Below are positions 5,979-13,869 of a stretch of DNA of 13,869 nucleotides, one piece after another. A program made the translations under genes and the position numbers. Below the pieces are notes generated by a model. It was not told the DNA's origin. It searched no databases and saw only the letters and a list, made by a program, of their open reading frames with translations. Position 1 is the stretch's first letter; each line of letters begins with the position of its first letter. The stretch is from Chlamydiota bacterium (lineage in GTDB: Bacteria; Chlamydiota; Chlamydiia; Chlamydiales; SLFE01). The stretch covers positions 1 through 13,869 of the forward strand of contig JAAKFL010000030.1 of the NCBI GenBank assembly GCA_011065065.1, given 5' to 3'.

Positions 5979-7697
5979 ATGCATTTAATTAATCGATATC
6001 GATTTATGGAATTATATCGTGTAACTATAAGGATTATATTATGTCTCGGCTTTGCTCCGATTATAGGATTTAATGAGAATGCTGAGCTTTCGAAAATTCG
6101 CAATCACATTTTGTACGTGACTCATTCGGGGAATATTGCCGAATCAATTGGGCTTTATCACCAATATTGTGCGATCACGGGTGAAGATGATTATGACTTG
6201 CTGAATCAACTATGCCTCGTTGTTTTGGGAGAGGGATCTCGTTCCGATGATCCGGAGATTAATCTTTTAACCTATTTTGGAGCAGGTATCAGCTCCAACG
6301 AACATGCGGTTCCTATTCTCGAATCGGGTCTGATGAGCCACAACCCCCAGTTGCAAATTGTATGCCTCAATTTTCTTTCGCAAGTGCATCACGAACGGGC
6401 CGATCACACGATTAAGCTGTTGTTTCGGACCCCTAATCCCGTTATTCAGCTAGAGGCAGCATTTTGCCTAGCCAAGAAAAAACATCCTCATGCCCTTGCG
6501 CAAACAGAAGCTTTAATGGCGAAATTTCCCGATCAAATCAAAGTGGTTTTTCCAACGATTTTTTCCTGCATAGGGACTCCCAGAGCCAACAGTATTCTTC
6601 GTCAATTGATGAATGATTCGAACGAGAAGGTGAGGGTGGAATCGATCTTAACAGCTGTCGAGTTTGATCGGGATGATTTTCTCCCTCAAATCCGACGTCT
6701 CTCAAAGCAGACCCACCCTTTGCAACAAGAAGCTTGTGCTATGGCGTTAGGACATTTTCGCGATGAAAAGTCGGTGTCACGTTTGGAACAACTAGCTCAA
6801 TCAACTTCTCCTTATGTGACAGTTGCTGCAGCGCATGCTTTGTATCAGCTAGGAAGAAAAGAGTATCGAGGGATTCTTCAGGAAGCTGCCGAGGCGAAGT
6901 TTCCGTTTGGAGTTTATCTTTTAAAAGATGTGAAGGAAGCGAAAAATCAGTTGGAAACTTTATGCTATTCTGCCAACCCCGATATTCGACTGAATGCCAC
7001 AATCGCGTTATTGGCTCATCGAGATCCCCGTTGCCTCAAGTCTCTAAAACAGGTCCTTGTCAACCGATCCCGAAAACTGGTTGTCAAAGCATATTCTCCT
7101 GGCCGCTCTTTAATGTTTTTGAAATATGTTTCACCAGAATCACTAGACGAACAAAAGGCTGCTGTGGTTCCAGAGGTCTCACGGTCGATTAAGACAAAAA
7201 TTCTTGAGGAAGCGATGAACCTTCCTGACTCGGATTTTTTAGAGATTGCAGATGCCATATTGGATTCTAAGCAAAATGAGTTAGTGCCCCACCTTGTCCG
7301 TTTGCTGGAAAATATTCATTCGCCCAAAAGCATCGCACTTCTGAAGAAATATCAGCAAAAAATCGGAGCCCCCCTCGTTCGTAATTATTGTAATTTAGCT
7401 CTGTTTCGCATCCGAGAACCCGGACCTTACGAACAAAATCTCAGAACATTGGTACGAGATCAGTATCACATTGAAATGATACAGTTTACTCCGTTTATGC
7501 CCCTTGAATTGCGGCTCGAAGAGCCTTCGTATCAGCTCACACCTAGCCAGTCTTCCACTCTTTATGTCGAAGCTTTAGAAGCTTTAACAAAATCGCAAGG
7601 AGAAAATGATGTGAAGATGTTGCTCGAGGCTATGGAAAAAGGAAATCCTAAAAACCGCTATGCTCTTGCAGGGTTATTGATGAGGGCTTTACAGTGA
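5979..7697 (+). CDS. Exported HEAT-repeat protein, coupled to lptD
   Basis: A 572-residue protein. A hydrophobic segment at about 14-30 (after basic residues) looks like a signal peptide or N-terminal anchor. From about 105 to 365 it is built of HEAT / PBS-lyase-type helical repeats, for example SPYVTVAAAHALYQLGR and NPDIRLNATIALLAHRDPR, which usually form scaffolds for protein-protein binding. The C-terminal 200 residues remain helical and are less clearly repetitive. No catalytic motif is seen. The ATG at 5979 follows the upstream stop by one base and has only a weak ribosome site; a Met at residue 10 (6006) is an alternative start. Its end overlaps the lptD start (GTGA), so the two are probably made together. 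A periplasmic scaffold that assists LptD or outer-membrane assembly is plausible but inferred. Confidence 0.8.
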   Translation: MHLINRYRFMELYRVTIRIILCLGFAPIIGFNENAELSKIRNHILYVTHSGNIAESIGLYHQYCAITGEDDYDLLNQLCLVVLGEGSRSDDPEINLLTYFGAGISSNEHAVPILESGLMSHNPQLQIVCLNFLSQVHHERADHTIKLLFRTPNPVIQLEAAFCLAKKKHPHALAQTEALMAKFPDQIKVVFPTIFSCIGTPRANSILRQLMNDSNEKVRVESILTAVEFDRDDFLPQIRRLSKQTHPLQQEACAMALGHFRDEKSVSRLEQLAQSTSPYVTVAAAHALYQLGRKEYRGILQEAAEAKFPFGVYLLKDVKEAKNQLETLCYSANPDIRLNATIALLAHRDPRCLKSLKQVLVNRSRKLVVKAYSPGRSLMFLKYVSPESLDEQKAAVVPEVSRSIKTKILEEAMNLPDSDFLEIADAILDSKQNELVPHLVRLLENIHSPKSIALLKKYQQKIGAPLVRNYCNLALFRIREPGPYEQNLRTLVRDQYHIEMIQFTPFMPLELRLEEPSYQLTPSQSSTLYVEALEALTKSQGENDVKMLLEAMEKGNPKNRYALAGLLMRALQ

Positions 7698-9811
7698 TCA
7701 GACTTTACATAACACTGGGCTTCATTTTTCTTTGTTGTTCTCTTCAAGGAGGACTCAAAGAAGAGATTCTCGAAGGACTCAATACTGAAGGCATCACCGT
7801 CAATCTTCGCAATCCGGTTTATACGGACGGAGTTCTCTGTACGGAGGAGGGCGGAGTCATCGAGGCGCCAAAAATTCGGATTCAGGCGCAGAGAATCTGT
7901 TTTACTCAAAGAAAAGAAGAAGAAGAAAATGTTCTCAGCGTGATCGCAGAAGATCAGATCATTGTTTCCTTTGGTCAATACATCTTTACAGGGGACCGTC
8001 TCGAATACGATTTTGTTTCAGAAGAGGGTGTTGTGTTTAATGGACGAAGTGCCATTGAGCCTTGGTATTTTGGTGGAGAAAAAATCTACCTTTATGGACA
8101 AGATAAAATCCGAATTGACAATGGTTATGTCACGACATCGGAAAGTGATGATCCCGACTGGGCCATCAGAACAAACACCACCATCATTACCTGCGAACAT
8201 GTGATGACGGCATGGGGAGTTGAATTTCATTTTTTCCGGTGGCCACTCTTTTGGCTGCCCAAGTTTAAAATCAACCTCGATTCCCTCTTCGATTCCCCCA
8301 TTCGTTATCGGATTCGGTGGGGAGGAAAGCAGGGGTTGAGATTTGGGATGATTTACGAAGTCTTCGACTGGAACAGTTTTAAAACATTTTTGCGATTTGA
8401 CTATCGGATCCAAAGGGGGCCGGGTGGAGGCATCGAAACGCATTATGAATCCCCATACAAAAATCACTGGTTCCACACGATCAATTACATTGCCAATGAT
8501 TCCTCCATCGACGATCCCTCCGAACGGACTCGATACCGACTGGAAGGAGCCTACCATAATGAATGGGATTGTGGACACACGGGAATGGATTTTTCTTATG
8601 ATTTCCTCAGCGACAAAGAAATGCCCACAGATTATGACGACAATGGACTCCATATCGACGCCGCCCAAAGAACTCAGCTAAATTTCCGTCGACAAGAAGA
8701 TCAACTCGTCGTGGCCAACTTTTTTACACGAGTGCGTATTAATGAATTCCAGACGATCAAGCAAGAGCTTCCGTCCATCACCACAATTTTTCATCCGTTA
8801 ACGCTAGGGTGTACTGGGATCATTTCAGACAACAAATTCAAGATGGGATATTTCGATTTCAAATATGCCAATGATGAAGATGTCGCAAACTTCCACGCTT
8901 GGAGATGTCAATTCTTTAACCGCATTTATCGACCGATTCAACTGAACCAAATCACAGTGACACCCCAAGCTGAAGGCATTGCCATTCTTTACGGAAGCAG
9001 CCCGCAACAGGATGTCAAATGGTTACTTCTGGGCCGTTTGGGCGGAGAAGCCAAAACGAGTATTTACCGATGCTTCAAATGTTTAAAACACGTTGTGGAA
9101 CCTTATATCTCTTACAACTTCCTCAGTGACCCCACAATCGATCCTAACGAACACTTTATCTTTGACATCACTGATGGATGGTTTGATTTGAATGCCCTTC
9201 GGTTTGGTGCCAGACAATTGGTTTACGTGAAACCCAACGACTGTTACGTCTCCCCTTACCTCGTTTTTGATCTTTATTCCTATGCCTTTACTAACACTCC
9301 CACAATTCCAAAAGCCATTCCTAAAATCTATGCGGATTTCGAATGGCATCCCAGCTATTACTTCAAACACAAGCTAACAACCGCATGGGATAATGAACGG
9401 AATGCGTTGAACTATATCAATTACCGGATCGAAGCCACCTTGAGCGATACCATCGCTTTTAGTTGTGAGTATCGGCAACGAAGTTCGTATTGGTGGAGAA
9501 AAGTACGCTATGACAATTTCATCTTGGATTCTTTCCGCACAGAACAGCAGCTGCGAAATTCCTTAGTTTCCGATCAGAGAAATACAGTCTTAGCTCATCT
9601 TTATGCGCGACTAGAACCCAACTGGGCCACACAATTTATCATCCGCCATGGATGGAATCGTTTGAATGAACCCAGTTACACGGAGTATGAATGTGACCTT
9701 ATCTTGTTCTTAAGAGCCTCCTGGGCTGCGCGCCTTAGTTACCAGAAAAGAGAAGGAGAAAACAGGTTCACGGTTTATTTTACTCTGGGTGGGGATAAAC
9801 CGCGGTATTAA
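7694..9811 (+). CDS. lptD: LPS-assembly outer membrane protein LptD (OstA)
   Basis: A 705-residue protein of the LptD/OstA family, the outer-membrane beta-barrel that, with LptE, inserts lipopolysaccharide into the outer leaflet. A signal peptide spans about 1-19. An LptA-like OstA domain covers about 30-150 (I.A..Q.IVSFGQY.FTGDRLEYD...). The family hallmark follows: PDW at 154-156 within DDPDWAIRT, then WPLFWLPKFK (183-192), equivalent to the usual VP.FY.PYF. From about 200 to the end come alternating aromatic strands of the barrel, finishing FTLGGDKPRY. The length is near that of other LptD proteins, though shorter than the E. coli one. It begins with GTG, overlapping the upstream stop in GTGA, so translation should be coupled to the HEAT-repeat gene. 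No LptE candidate lies in the window. Confidence 0.93.
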   Translation: MIRLYITLGFIFLCCSLQGGLKEEILEGLNTEGITVNLRNPVYTDGVLCTEEGGVIEAPKIRIQAQRICFTQRKEEEENVLSVIAEDQIIVSFGQYIFTGDRLEYDFVSEEGVVFNGRSAIEPWYFGGEKIYLYGQDKIRIDNGYVTTSESDDPDWAIRTNTTIITCEHVMTAWGVEFHFFRWPLFWLPKFKINLDSLFDSPIRYRIRWGGKQGLRFGMIYEVFDWNSFKTFLRFDYRIQRGPGGGIETHYESPYKNHWFHTINYIANDSSIDDPSERTRYRLEGAYHNEWDCGHTGMDFSYDFLSDKEMPTDYDDNGLHIDAAQRTQLNFRRQEDQLVVANFFTRVRINEFQTIKQELPSITTIFHPLTLGCTGIISDNKFKMGYFDFKYANDEDVANFHAWRCQFFNRIYRPIQLNQITVTPQAEGIAILYGSSPQQDVKWLLLGRLGGEAKTSIYRCFKCLKHVVEPYISYNFLSDPTIDPNEHFIFDITDGWFDLNALRFGARQLVYVKPNDCYVSPYLVFDLYSYAFTNTPTIPKAIPKIYADFEWHPSYYFKHKLTTAWDNERNALNYINYRIEATLSDTIAFSCEYRQRSSYWWRKVRYDNFILDSFRTEQQLRNSLVSDQRNTVLAHLYARLEPNWATQFIIRHGWNRLNEPSYTEYECDLILFLRASWAARLSYQKREGENRFTVYFTLGGDKPRY

Positions 9812-9992
9812 AATTTAACCGCGATCTCCTAAATAACAAATCCATAAAAAATCCTGTCCATCCTTACAATCCTTTTTATCCTGTTATCCTGTGCTAAAAA
9901 AAACAGGATAAAAGGATTGTAAGGATGGACAGGATGTGGTTATTTCCCGATAGGGGTCCATGAGGACTGGCTCGCTTCGCAGTTAAATTTTA
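9809..9992. repeat. Nested inverted repeat after lptD, with a long hairpin
   Basis: Outer arms TAAAATTTAACCGCGA (9809-9824) and TCGCAGTTAAATTTTA (9977-9992) pair at 15 of 16 positions; the left arm includes the lptD stop codon. Inside, 9851-9885 pairs with 9902-9935 as a 34-bp stem with a single bulged base; the arms carry ATCCTGTCCATCC / GGATGGACAGGAT. The hairpin could end the lptD operon transcript despite lacking a T-run. The architecture also resembles a small mobile or dispersed repeat. The rest of the gap to the acetyltransferase gene shows only that gene's leader. Confidence 0.85.
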
Positions 9993-10048
9993 CTCTTGTC
10001 ACAATTGGAAAAAATAAATAGTATGATTTCATTAACAACGGAGGAAAT

Positions 10049-10777
10049 ATGAACGTTTCTATGACTTCAAGAATGACACCAAGTGATGTTTCTTTTCCTG
10101 AAACACCCAAATTAAATTTCTCAGAAATTGCAGCCATGAATGTTCATGATATTTTACCAAAAATAAATCGTAAAATTGTCATCAAAAATCTGACTGAGAT
10201 TTTAGATTTGGATTCTGATGAATCTCATTCCAAATTTCAACAACTGATTGGAGAATTTCTCATTTTTCTGATGCCCATCCACAAGGAAATTAATCACGCA
10301 TCTGAAATCTATGCCGATGAAGGTTACGGACACCAAGGATCCAGGATGGCCTATTATCGCCCAGAATCACTCAAACGTGATTTTAAAAAAGTACTCAAGG
10401 ACCCTGAACACAATGATTTTCTCCTTGTCACAGACGAGAAGTCTGGTGAAATTTTAGGGACAATATCACTATTACTTTGTGATAATGGCCTTCTTGAATT
10501 ATCTAATTTTTACTTAGCCCAAGAACTGAGACGAGAAAAAGACTCGGATAAAATTGGACTTGGGAAATATCTGTTATCTCGCATGTTATGTTTTTCAAAA
10601 GAGATTGGTCATAACGAAGTCTTTTTAACTTCAAGACGTAAAGGCGGATTCGAACGGGCACTCAACCTCTTTACTCAATTTGGTTTTAAAGAAGTCACAA
10701 AACCAGAAGAAGTGAATCGTCTTGTCCGCCCCGAGTATCAAAGTTCTAGGACCATCCCGATGGTTTTAACGATTTAA
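10049..10777 (+). CDS. GNAT-family N-acetyltransferase
   Basis: A 242-residue protein with a GNAT acetyltransferase fold at about 85-240. The strand FLLVTDE / GEILGTISLLL (124-143) is followed by the acetyl-CoA loop DKIGLGKYLL (167-176); the G-x-G at 170-172 fits the Q/R-x-x-G-x-G/A signature except that Asp replaces Gln/Arg. Then comes a motif-B helix, GFERALNLFTQFGFKEV (200-216), typical of the family's C-terminus. The first 80 residues are an extra N-terminal part, hydrophilic then helical, of unknown role; the early part (1-30), rich in Ser, Thr and Pro, could be a secretion leader, but that is a guess. The substrate cannot be told. GGAGG 4 nt upstream fixes the start. Its stop lies 2 bp from the stop of the opposing gene. 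The surrounding DNA is AT-richer than lptD, suggesting an accessory block. Confidence 0.85.
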   Translation: MNVSMTSRMTPSDVSFPETPKLNFSEIAAMNVHDILPKINRKIVIKNLTEILDLDSDESHSKFQQLIGEFLIFLMPIHKEINHASEIYADEGYGHQGSRMAYYRPESLKRDFKKVLKDPEHNDFLLVTDEKSGEILGTISLLLCDNGLLELSNFYLAQELRREKDSDKIGLGKYLLSRMLCFSKEIGHNEVFLTSRRKGGFERALNLFTQFGFKEVTKPEEVNRLVRPEYQSSRTIPMVLTI

Positions 10778-10779
10778 TA

Positions 10780-12285
10780 TTAATCTTCGTATAGACCAAA
10801 ACCTCTCCGCATGCTCAATAATAATCTCTGCATTCTCGATGTCGAGTCAGAACTAGTCAGAAATCCACCATCAACATCAACGAGATGAATCTCAAACTTA
10901 TAAGTTCTGAGATGAAATCTCACAACCCCTCGTTCTAGACGAATTTCCCCGAATATTTCACCAGGTTCAGCTGTTGTGGGCTGTTCAATTTCAAACTGGT
11001 TCGGTTGTAAATTAAATCGCTCCCATTCATTGATCTGAATGATTTTTGTGATCGCTTCCTCTTTGATCTTGTCATCTACAACACGCCATTTAGAAAAGAT
11101 GGGGAAAAAATACTCTCGTAATTCTTTTGCTTCGGGAGTAATCATCGCGACTTCTACCTCATCATCAAGAATAGAATCGGGTAGTGTGTGACTCACCCAC
11201 CTTTCAATATCGGTTCGTATTTCATTTTCAATATCTGCTGGAGAGGAATTAGTCAACTGATAGCCAAAAAGTCTTTCTTCAGATGCTCCTTTAACCCGGA
11301 AAGGAAACTCTGTTCTTCCTGTATCTGTTGCATAGAGTCCATAATAGTCATACAAAAAGGCCTTCGGCCCTACAAGACATTCCAAAAGGTCGCTGCGTGT
11401 CATATCCGCACCAGACTTTTTAAGCGCAACTAAAATTTCGCTCCGATAGGCCTCAACTTTCTCTACGGCTGAGATTACCAGTGTTTTAATTCCCAGATCT
11501 TCACTTTTAATATATTGACTGGCACGGAATAATTGTTTCATGGAATGAGTTGATTTTTCCGATTGTTCTTTGTTTAATAATCTAATCACTTTTCCAATCG
11601 ATAACATTTGTATTTCAAGAAACCTGCCTTGCATGTAACTTGAATCACCCTTTGAAAGTTTTGATTCAAATTTTTTCTTTTGCTTTTTCAAAGCCCAGAT
11701 TTCCAAAGCTAATTCTTTGATTTTATTGATAGTGTATTCAAACTCACTTTCAGACTCAAAATAGATACGCTGACATTCAATCTCTTTAAGTTTTTGGATC
11801 AAAACAGGAGGATCATTAGAATCACCAATTTCATTAAATTTTGATAGAATTTGAGAAGACCATTCGAGATCATAATGTTCAAACATGGGAATGAGAGTAT
11901 CCTTTAAAAAAGCATCATCATCACTTGCCGGATGCAAGAAGTGATAAGTTTCAGCAAAACGTTCATAAAGATAGGGGTCATATTGATAGGGACTACCTTT
12001 GAGAAGAATGTTCAAATGCTCTTCACGTCTAAAGAGACCATCAAGAATTTCAAAAATTTCAATTTCAACCAAATCGAGTTTAATTTCATTTTTCTTGGAT
12101 TCATCATAGATTGCACCAAATATTCCTTGAAAAAACGGCCAAAAATTCAGTTGATCTTGATTGTAGAGTTTTTTTCCTCCATTTAAAAAAGTGACTTCCC
12201 AAATTTTTTCGTTGGCACCATCTTCAATAGGCAGGGCAACATTTAAATAATTCTGATGTCTTTGTACTTGATTGATTTGAAACAT
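10780..12285 (-). CDS. Large hypothetical protein with N-terminal BTB/POZ-like domain (paralog A)
   Basis: A 501-residue soluble protein without signal peptide or membrane helix. Residues 29-121 follow the BTB/POZ order: strand (EVTFLNGGKKLY), helix (NQDQLNFWPFFQGIFG), DES, strand (NEIKLD), helix (EIEIFEILDGLF) and a later helix (YLYERFAETYHFL). BTB domains recruit Cullin-3 ubiquitin ligases in eukaryotes, and amoeba-associated chlamydiae are known to encode many. The middle (about 160-280) is helical, partly coiled-coil (ALKKQKKKFESKL). A block at 277-318 (SGADM, CLVGP, DYYGLY) is 33 of 42 identical to the neighbouring paralog. The C-terminal third shares ENEIRTDIE and ELREYFFP motifs with it. 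GGAGGA just before the ATG supports the start. The BTB call is by eye and uncertain; a type III secreted effector role is inferred. Confidence 0.7.
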   Translation of the reverse strand: MFQINQVQRHQNYLNVALPIEDGANEKIWEVTFLNGGKKLYNQDQLNFWPFFQGIFGAIYDESKKNEIKLDLVEIEIFEILDGLFRREEHLNILLKGSPYQYDPYLYERFAETYHFLHPASDDDAFLKDTLIPMFEHYDLEWSSQILSKFNEIGDSNDPPVLIQKLKEIECQRIYFESESEFEYTINKIKELALEIWALKKQKKKFESKLSKGDSSYMQGRFLEIQMLSIGKVIRLLNKEQSEKSTHSMKQLFRASQYIKSEDLGIKTLVISAVEKVEAYRSEILVALKKSGADMTRSDLLECLVGPKAFLYDYYGLYATDTGRTEFPFRVKGASEERLFGYQLTNSSPADIENEIRTDIERWVSHTLPDSILDDEVEVAMITPEAKELREYFFPIFSKWRVVDDKIKEEAITKIIQINEWERFNLQPNQFEIEQPTTAEPGEIFGEIRLERGVVRFHLRTYKFEIHLVDVDGGFLTSSDSTSRMQRLLLSMRRGFGLYED

Positions 12286-12348
12286 ACTTCCTCCATTTTT
12301 ACTGTGCTAAAGTAATTATCTGAAACATTTTACGCAAGTACAAAGAAC

Positions 12349-12622
12349 TTCTTGGAGTGCGCTGGCAAGCCCTTACAATTCTACACATCTTTTGATTGAC
12401 AACAAAAAATCACCACAGAGATCACAGAGGACACAGAGTTAGTGATTTAGTTTGTCAATTATTTATATTTATCATGGAAAATTCACGAAAAATTTATGGT
12501 GTAAAATTCTCCTTATTTAATTTCTCAACTCTGTGTGCTCTGTGATCTCTGTGGTGATTTTTTATATCCGACTTGGGAAAAGATGTGTTAAATTGTAAGG
12601 GCAAGCCTGCGCACTCCAAGAA
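12349..12622. repeat. MITE-like nested inverted-repeat element, 274 bp
   Basis: Outer arms 12349-12393 and 12578-12622 are reverse complements at 40 of 45 positions. Inner arms 12404-12440 and 12527-12563 match at 36 of 37 and contain CACCACAGAG / CTCTGTGGTG. An 86-nt AT-rich centre (12441-12526) carries no gene. The element fills almost all of the gap between the two paralogs, ending 5 bp from the stop of the right-hand gene. No target-site duplication is evident. As RNA it would form a very long hairpin that could insulate or terminate transcription. The inner arm recurs at window positions 1-28, so it is a dispersed repeat. Confidence 0.9.
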
Positions 12623-12627
12623 ATGTC

Positions 12628-13869
12628 TTACTCATCTATCAGGTCATTTAATTCTGAAAAAATTTGGTGTATGACTTGCGTTGAATCCACATGCCCGATA
12701 ATTCCTATTCGAGGTAACTCAAAATACATCAAAAAATTAAACGTACTAAAATGAATTGATAATCCCATAATCCTTCCGTGAATCTCCTCAGGGAAACAAC
12801 ATGTCGGTTGATCAATTTCAATATGTTTCGGTACTAGACCAAGCCCATCCCACTTATTAAACTCAATAAGTTTTCTCTTGGTTTCTATTTTATCTTCTCT
12901 GTCTAATAAGAGCCACTTAGAGAGTTTAGGGAGAAAGTATTCTCTTAACTCATCGATTTCAGGTGTTGTGAATGCATCAACCTCATATTCCAGGATAGGA
13001 GGTGGAATTTCATGAGCCACACGCTTTTCGATATCTGTCCGTATCTCCTCTTCAAGTTTCGCTGGTGAGGGATTATGAAGTTCATATCCAAATGCGATAT
13101 CCTCTGAGTCTGTTATTAACCCCTTAACCTTGAAAGGAAAACGGGGATCAGTTGTTTCGTTATTAATATATAGCCCATAGTAATCAAACAAATAGGCACT
13201 TGGACCAACAAGACAACTCAGAAGATCTTCTCGAGACATATCGGCTCCAGATTTTTTGAGAACCGCTAAAATCTCTTGACGATAAGCCTCAACTTTTTCG
13301 TGTGCTTCTGAAGCCAAGGCACGAATCTCCGGATCCTCACTATCTCGATGCTCGCTAGCCCGTAAAAGACAAGGAAGTGAATGACTTTTTGTTTGTTCTA
13401 ATTCTTTTTGCAGCGTATGAATCACTTCACTTATTGATTTAATCTGTGCATAAGTGAATTTGGAATGCATGGGAGTTGTGGAAGGTAATCTTTTTTGCAT
13501 GGACAATTGCTCCACCTGCCCGGTCAAACCCCAAATTTCCATCGCGAGTTCGTTGACTCGATTCACGTAGTTTTCGAGCTCTGTTTCAGAAGCAAAATAA
13601 ATGCGCTGAGTCTCCACCTCTATAATTTTTTTGACCAACATAGGAAGCTCAGTGGGGACTTTATCAGATTCACACATCTCTCTGAATTTCGATAAAACAC
13701 ACCGTATCCATTTAAAATCATAATGCCCGAACATCGTAACGACTTTATCACGAAAGAGGAAATCGTTTTCTTCCAATGGACGCAAGTATTTGTAGCATTC
13801 AGCAAGACGTTCAAAAAGGTATGGTTCATATTGATAGGGGTGGTTTTCGAGAAGCGTAACCAAATGCTG
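12628..13869 (-). CDS. Paralog B of the BTB-like hypothetical protein, 5' end cut by window edge
   Basis: At least 413 codons are open to the right edge, so the true start lies outside. The first visible residues (QHLVTLLENHPYQYEPYLFE) align with residues 89-108 of the neighbouring 501-residue protein, so about 90 residues, including most of the putative BTB domain, are missing; a TTG at 13863 is not the real start. Similarity runs through the helical middle, is strongest at VEAYR to DYYGLY (33 of 42 identical), continues in EEEIRTDIEKRV and ELREYFLP, and fades in the last 60 residues. The coiled-coil part differs in charge and length. The pair are tandem, same-strand duplicates separated by an inverted-repeat element, and each may have its own promoter. 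Function is unknown; a host-directed effector is an inference from family and genome type. Confidence 0.7.
   Translation of the reverse strand, partial: QHLVTLLENHPYQYEPYLFERLAECYKYLRPLEENDFLFRDKVVTMFGHYDFKWIRCVLSKFREMCESDKVPTELPMLVKKIIEVETQRIYFASETELENYVNRVNELAMEIWGLTGQVEQLSMQKRLPSTTPMHSKFTYAQIKSISEVIHTLQKELEQTKSHSLPCLLRASEHRDSEDPEIRALASEAHEKVEAYRQEILAVLKKSGADMSREDLLSCLVGPSAYLFDYYGLYINNETTDPRFPFKVKGLITDSEDIAFGYELHNPSPAKLEEEIRTDIEKRVAHEIPPPILEYEVDAFTTPEIDELREYFLPKLSKWLLLDREDKIETKRKLIEFNKWDGLGLVPKHIEIDQPTCCFPEEIHGRIMGLSIHFSTFNFLMYFELPRIGIIGHVDSTQVIHQIFSELNDLIDE

Noticed and set aside
8018..8668. 216-codon open frame on the minus strand
   Set aside because: It lies wholly opposite the well-supported lptD gene, has no recognisable domain and no good ribosome site, and its composition follows from the lptD codons.
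12404..12563. CRISPR-like or tRNA structure in the CACAGAG arms
   Set aside because: There are only two inverted arms, no regular spacers and no cloverleaf; it is an inverted-repeat element.
13861..13863. TTG as start of the right-hand paralog
   Set aside because: The frame stays open to the edge and upstream residues already match the paralog, so the gene continues outside the window.

Overview
The window most likely comes from an environmental, amoeba- or arthropod-associated member of the Chlamydiae (the Parachlamydia / Waddlia / Simkania group, not genus Chlamydia). The main evidence is a minus-strand omc cluster: a large cysteine-rich OmcB-type outer-membrane protein preceded by two tiny cysteine-rich lipoproteins of OmcA type. 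Chlamydiae use these proteins to cross-link the elementary-body envelope. Three small proteins with a two-helix hydrophobic hairpin, as in inclusion-membrane (Inc) proteins, and two BTB-like paralogs fit the same assignment. I cannot name the genus from the sequence.

Layout: 1-28 is a truncated copy of a dispersed repeat. Positions 216-1343 hold three plus-strand, Inc-like genes that look like diverged tandem duplicates. They converge on the omc cluster, which is read leftward (3770 to 1455) as a Cys/Pro lipoprotein, a second Cys-rich lipoprotein and OmcB, with long hairpins in both gaps and a strong terminator at the end. A 435-bp divergent gap follows. Next come a plus-strand gene for a 433-residue protein with a HEPN-like motif (4206-5507), a spacer with a five-unit 8-bp tandem repeat, and a tight plus-strand operon (5657-9811) of a small unknown protein, an exported HEAT-repeat protein and an LptD/OstA-type LPS-assembly protein. 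The last two overlap by 4 bases.

After lptD there is a nested inverted repeat, then an AT-rich accessory block: a GNAT acetyltransferase (plus strand) that converges, with 2 bp between the stops, on a 501-residue protein. A paralog of that protein is cut by the right window edge. The paralogs are separated by a 274-bp nested inverted-repeat element whose inner arms match the repeat at position 1. The N-terminus of the complete paralog reads like a divergent BTB/POZ fold, a family known to be expanded in amoeba-associated chlamydiae as putative ubiquitin-pathway effectors.

Functionally, the window combines envelope biogenesis (OmcA/OmcB disulfide network, LptD LPS export) with probable host-interaction genes (Inc-like, BTB-like, GNAT). 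The best candidates for new biology are the Inc-like triplet beside omcB, the two 20-cysteine lipoproteins, the BTB-like paralogs separated by a MITE-like element, and the HEPN-like protein.
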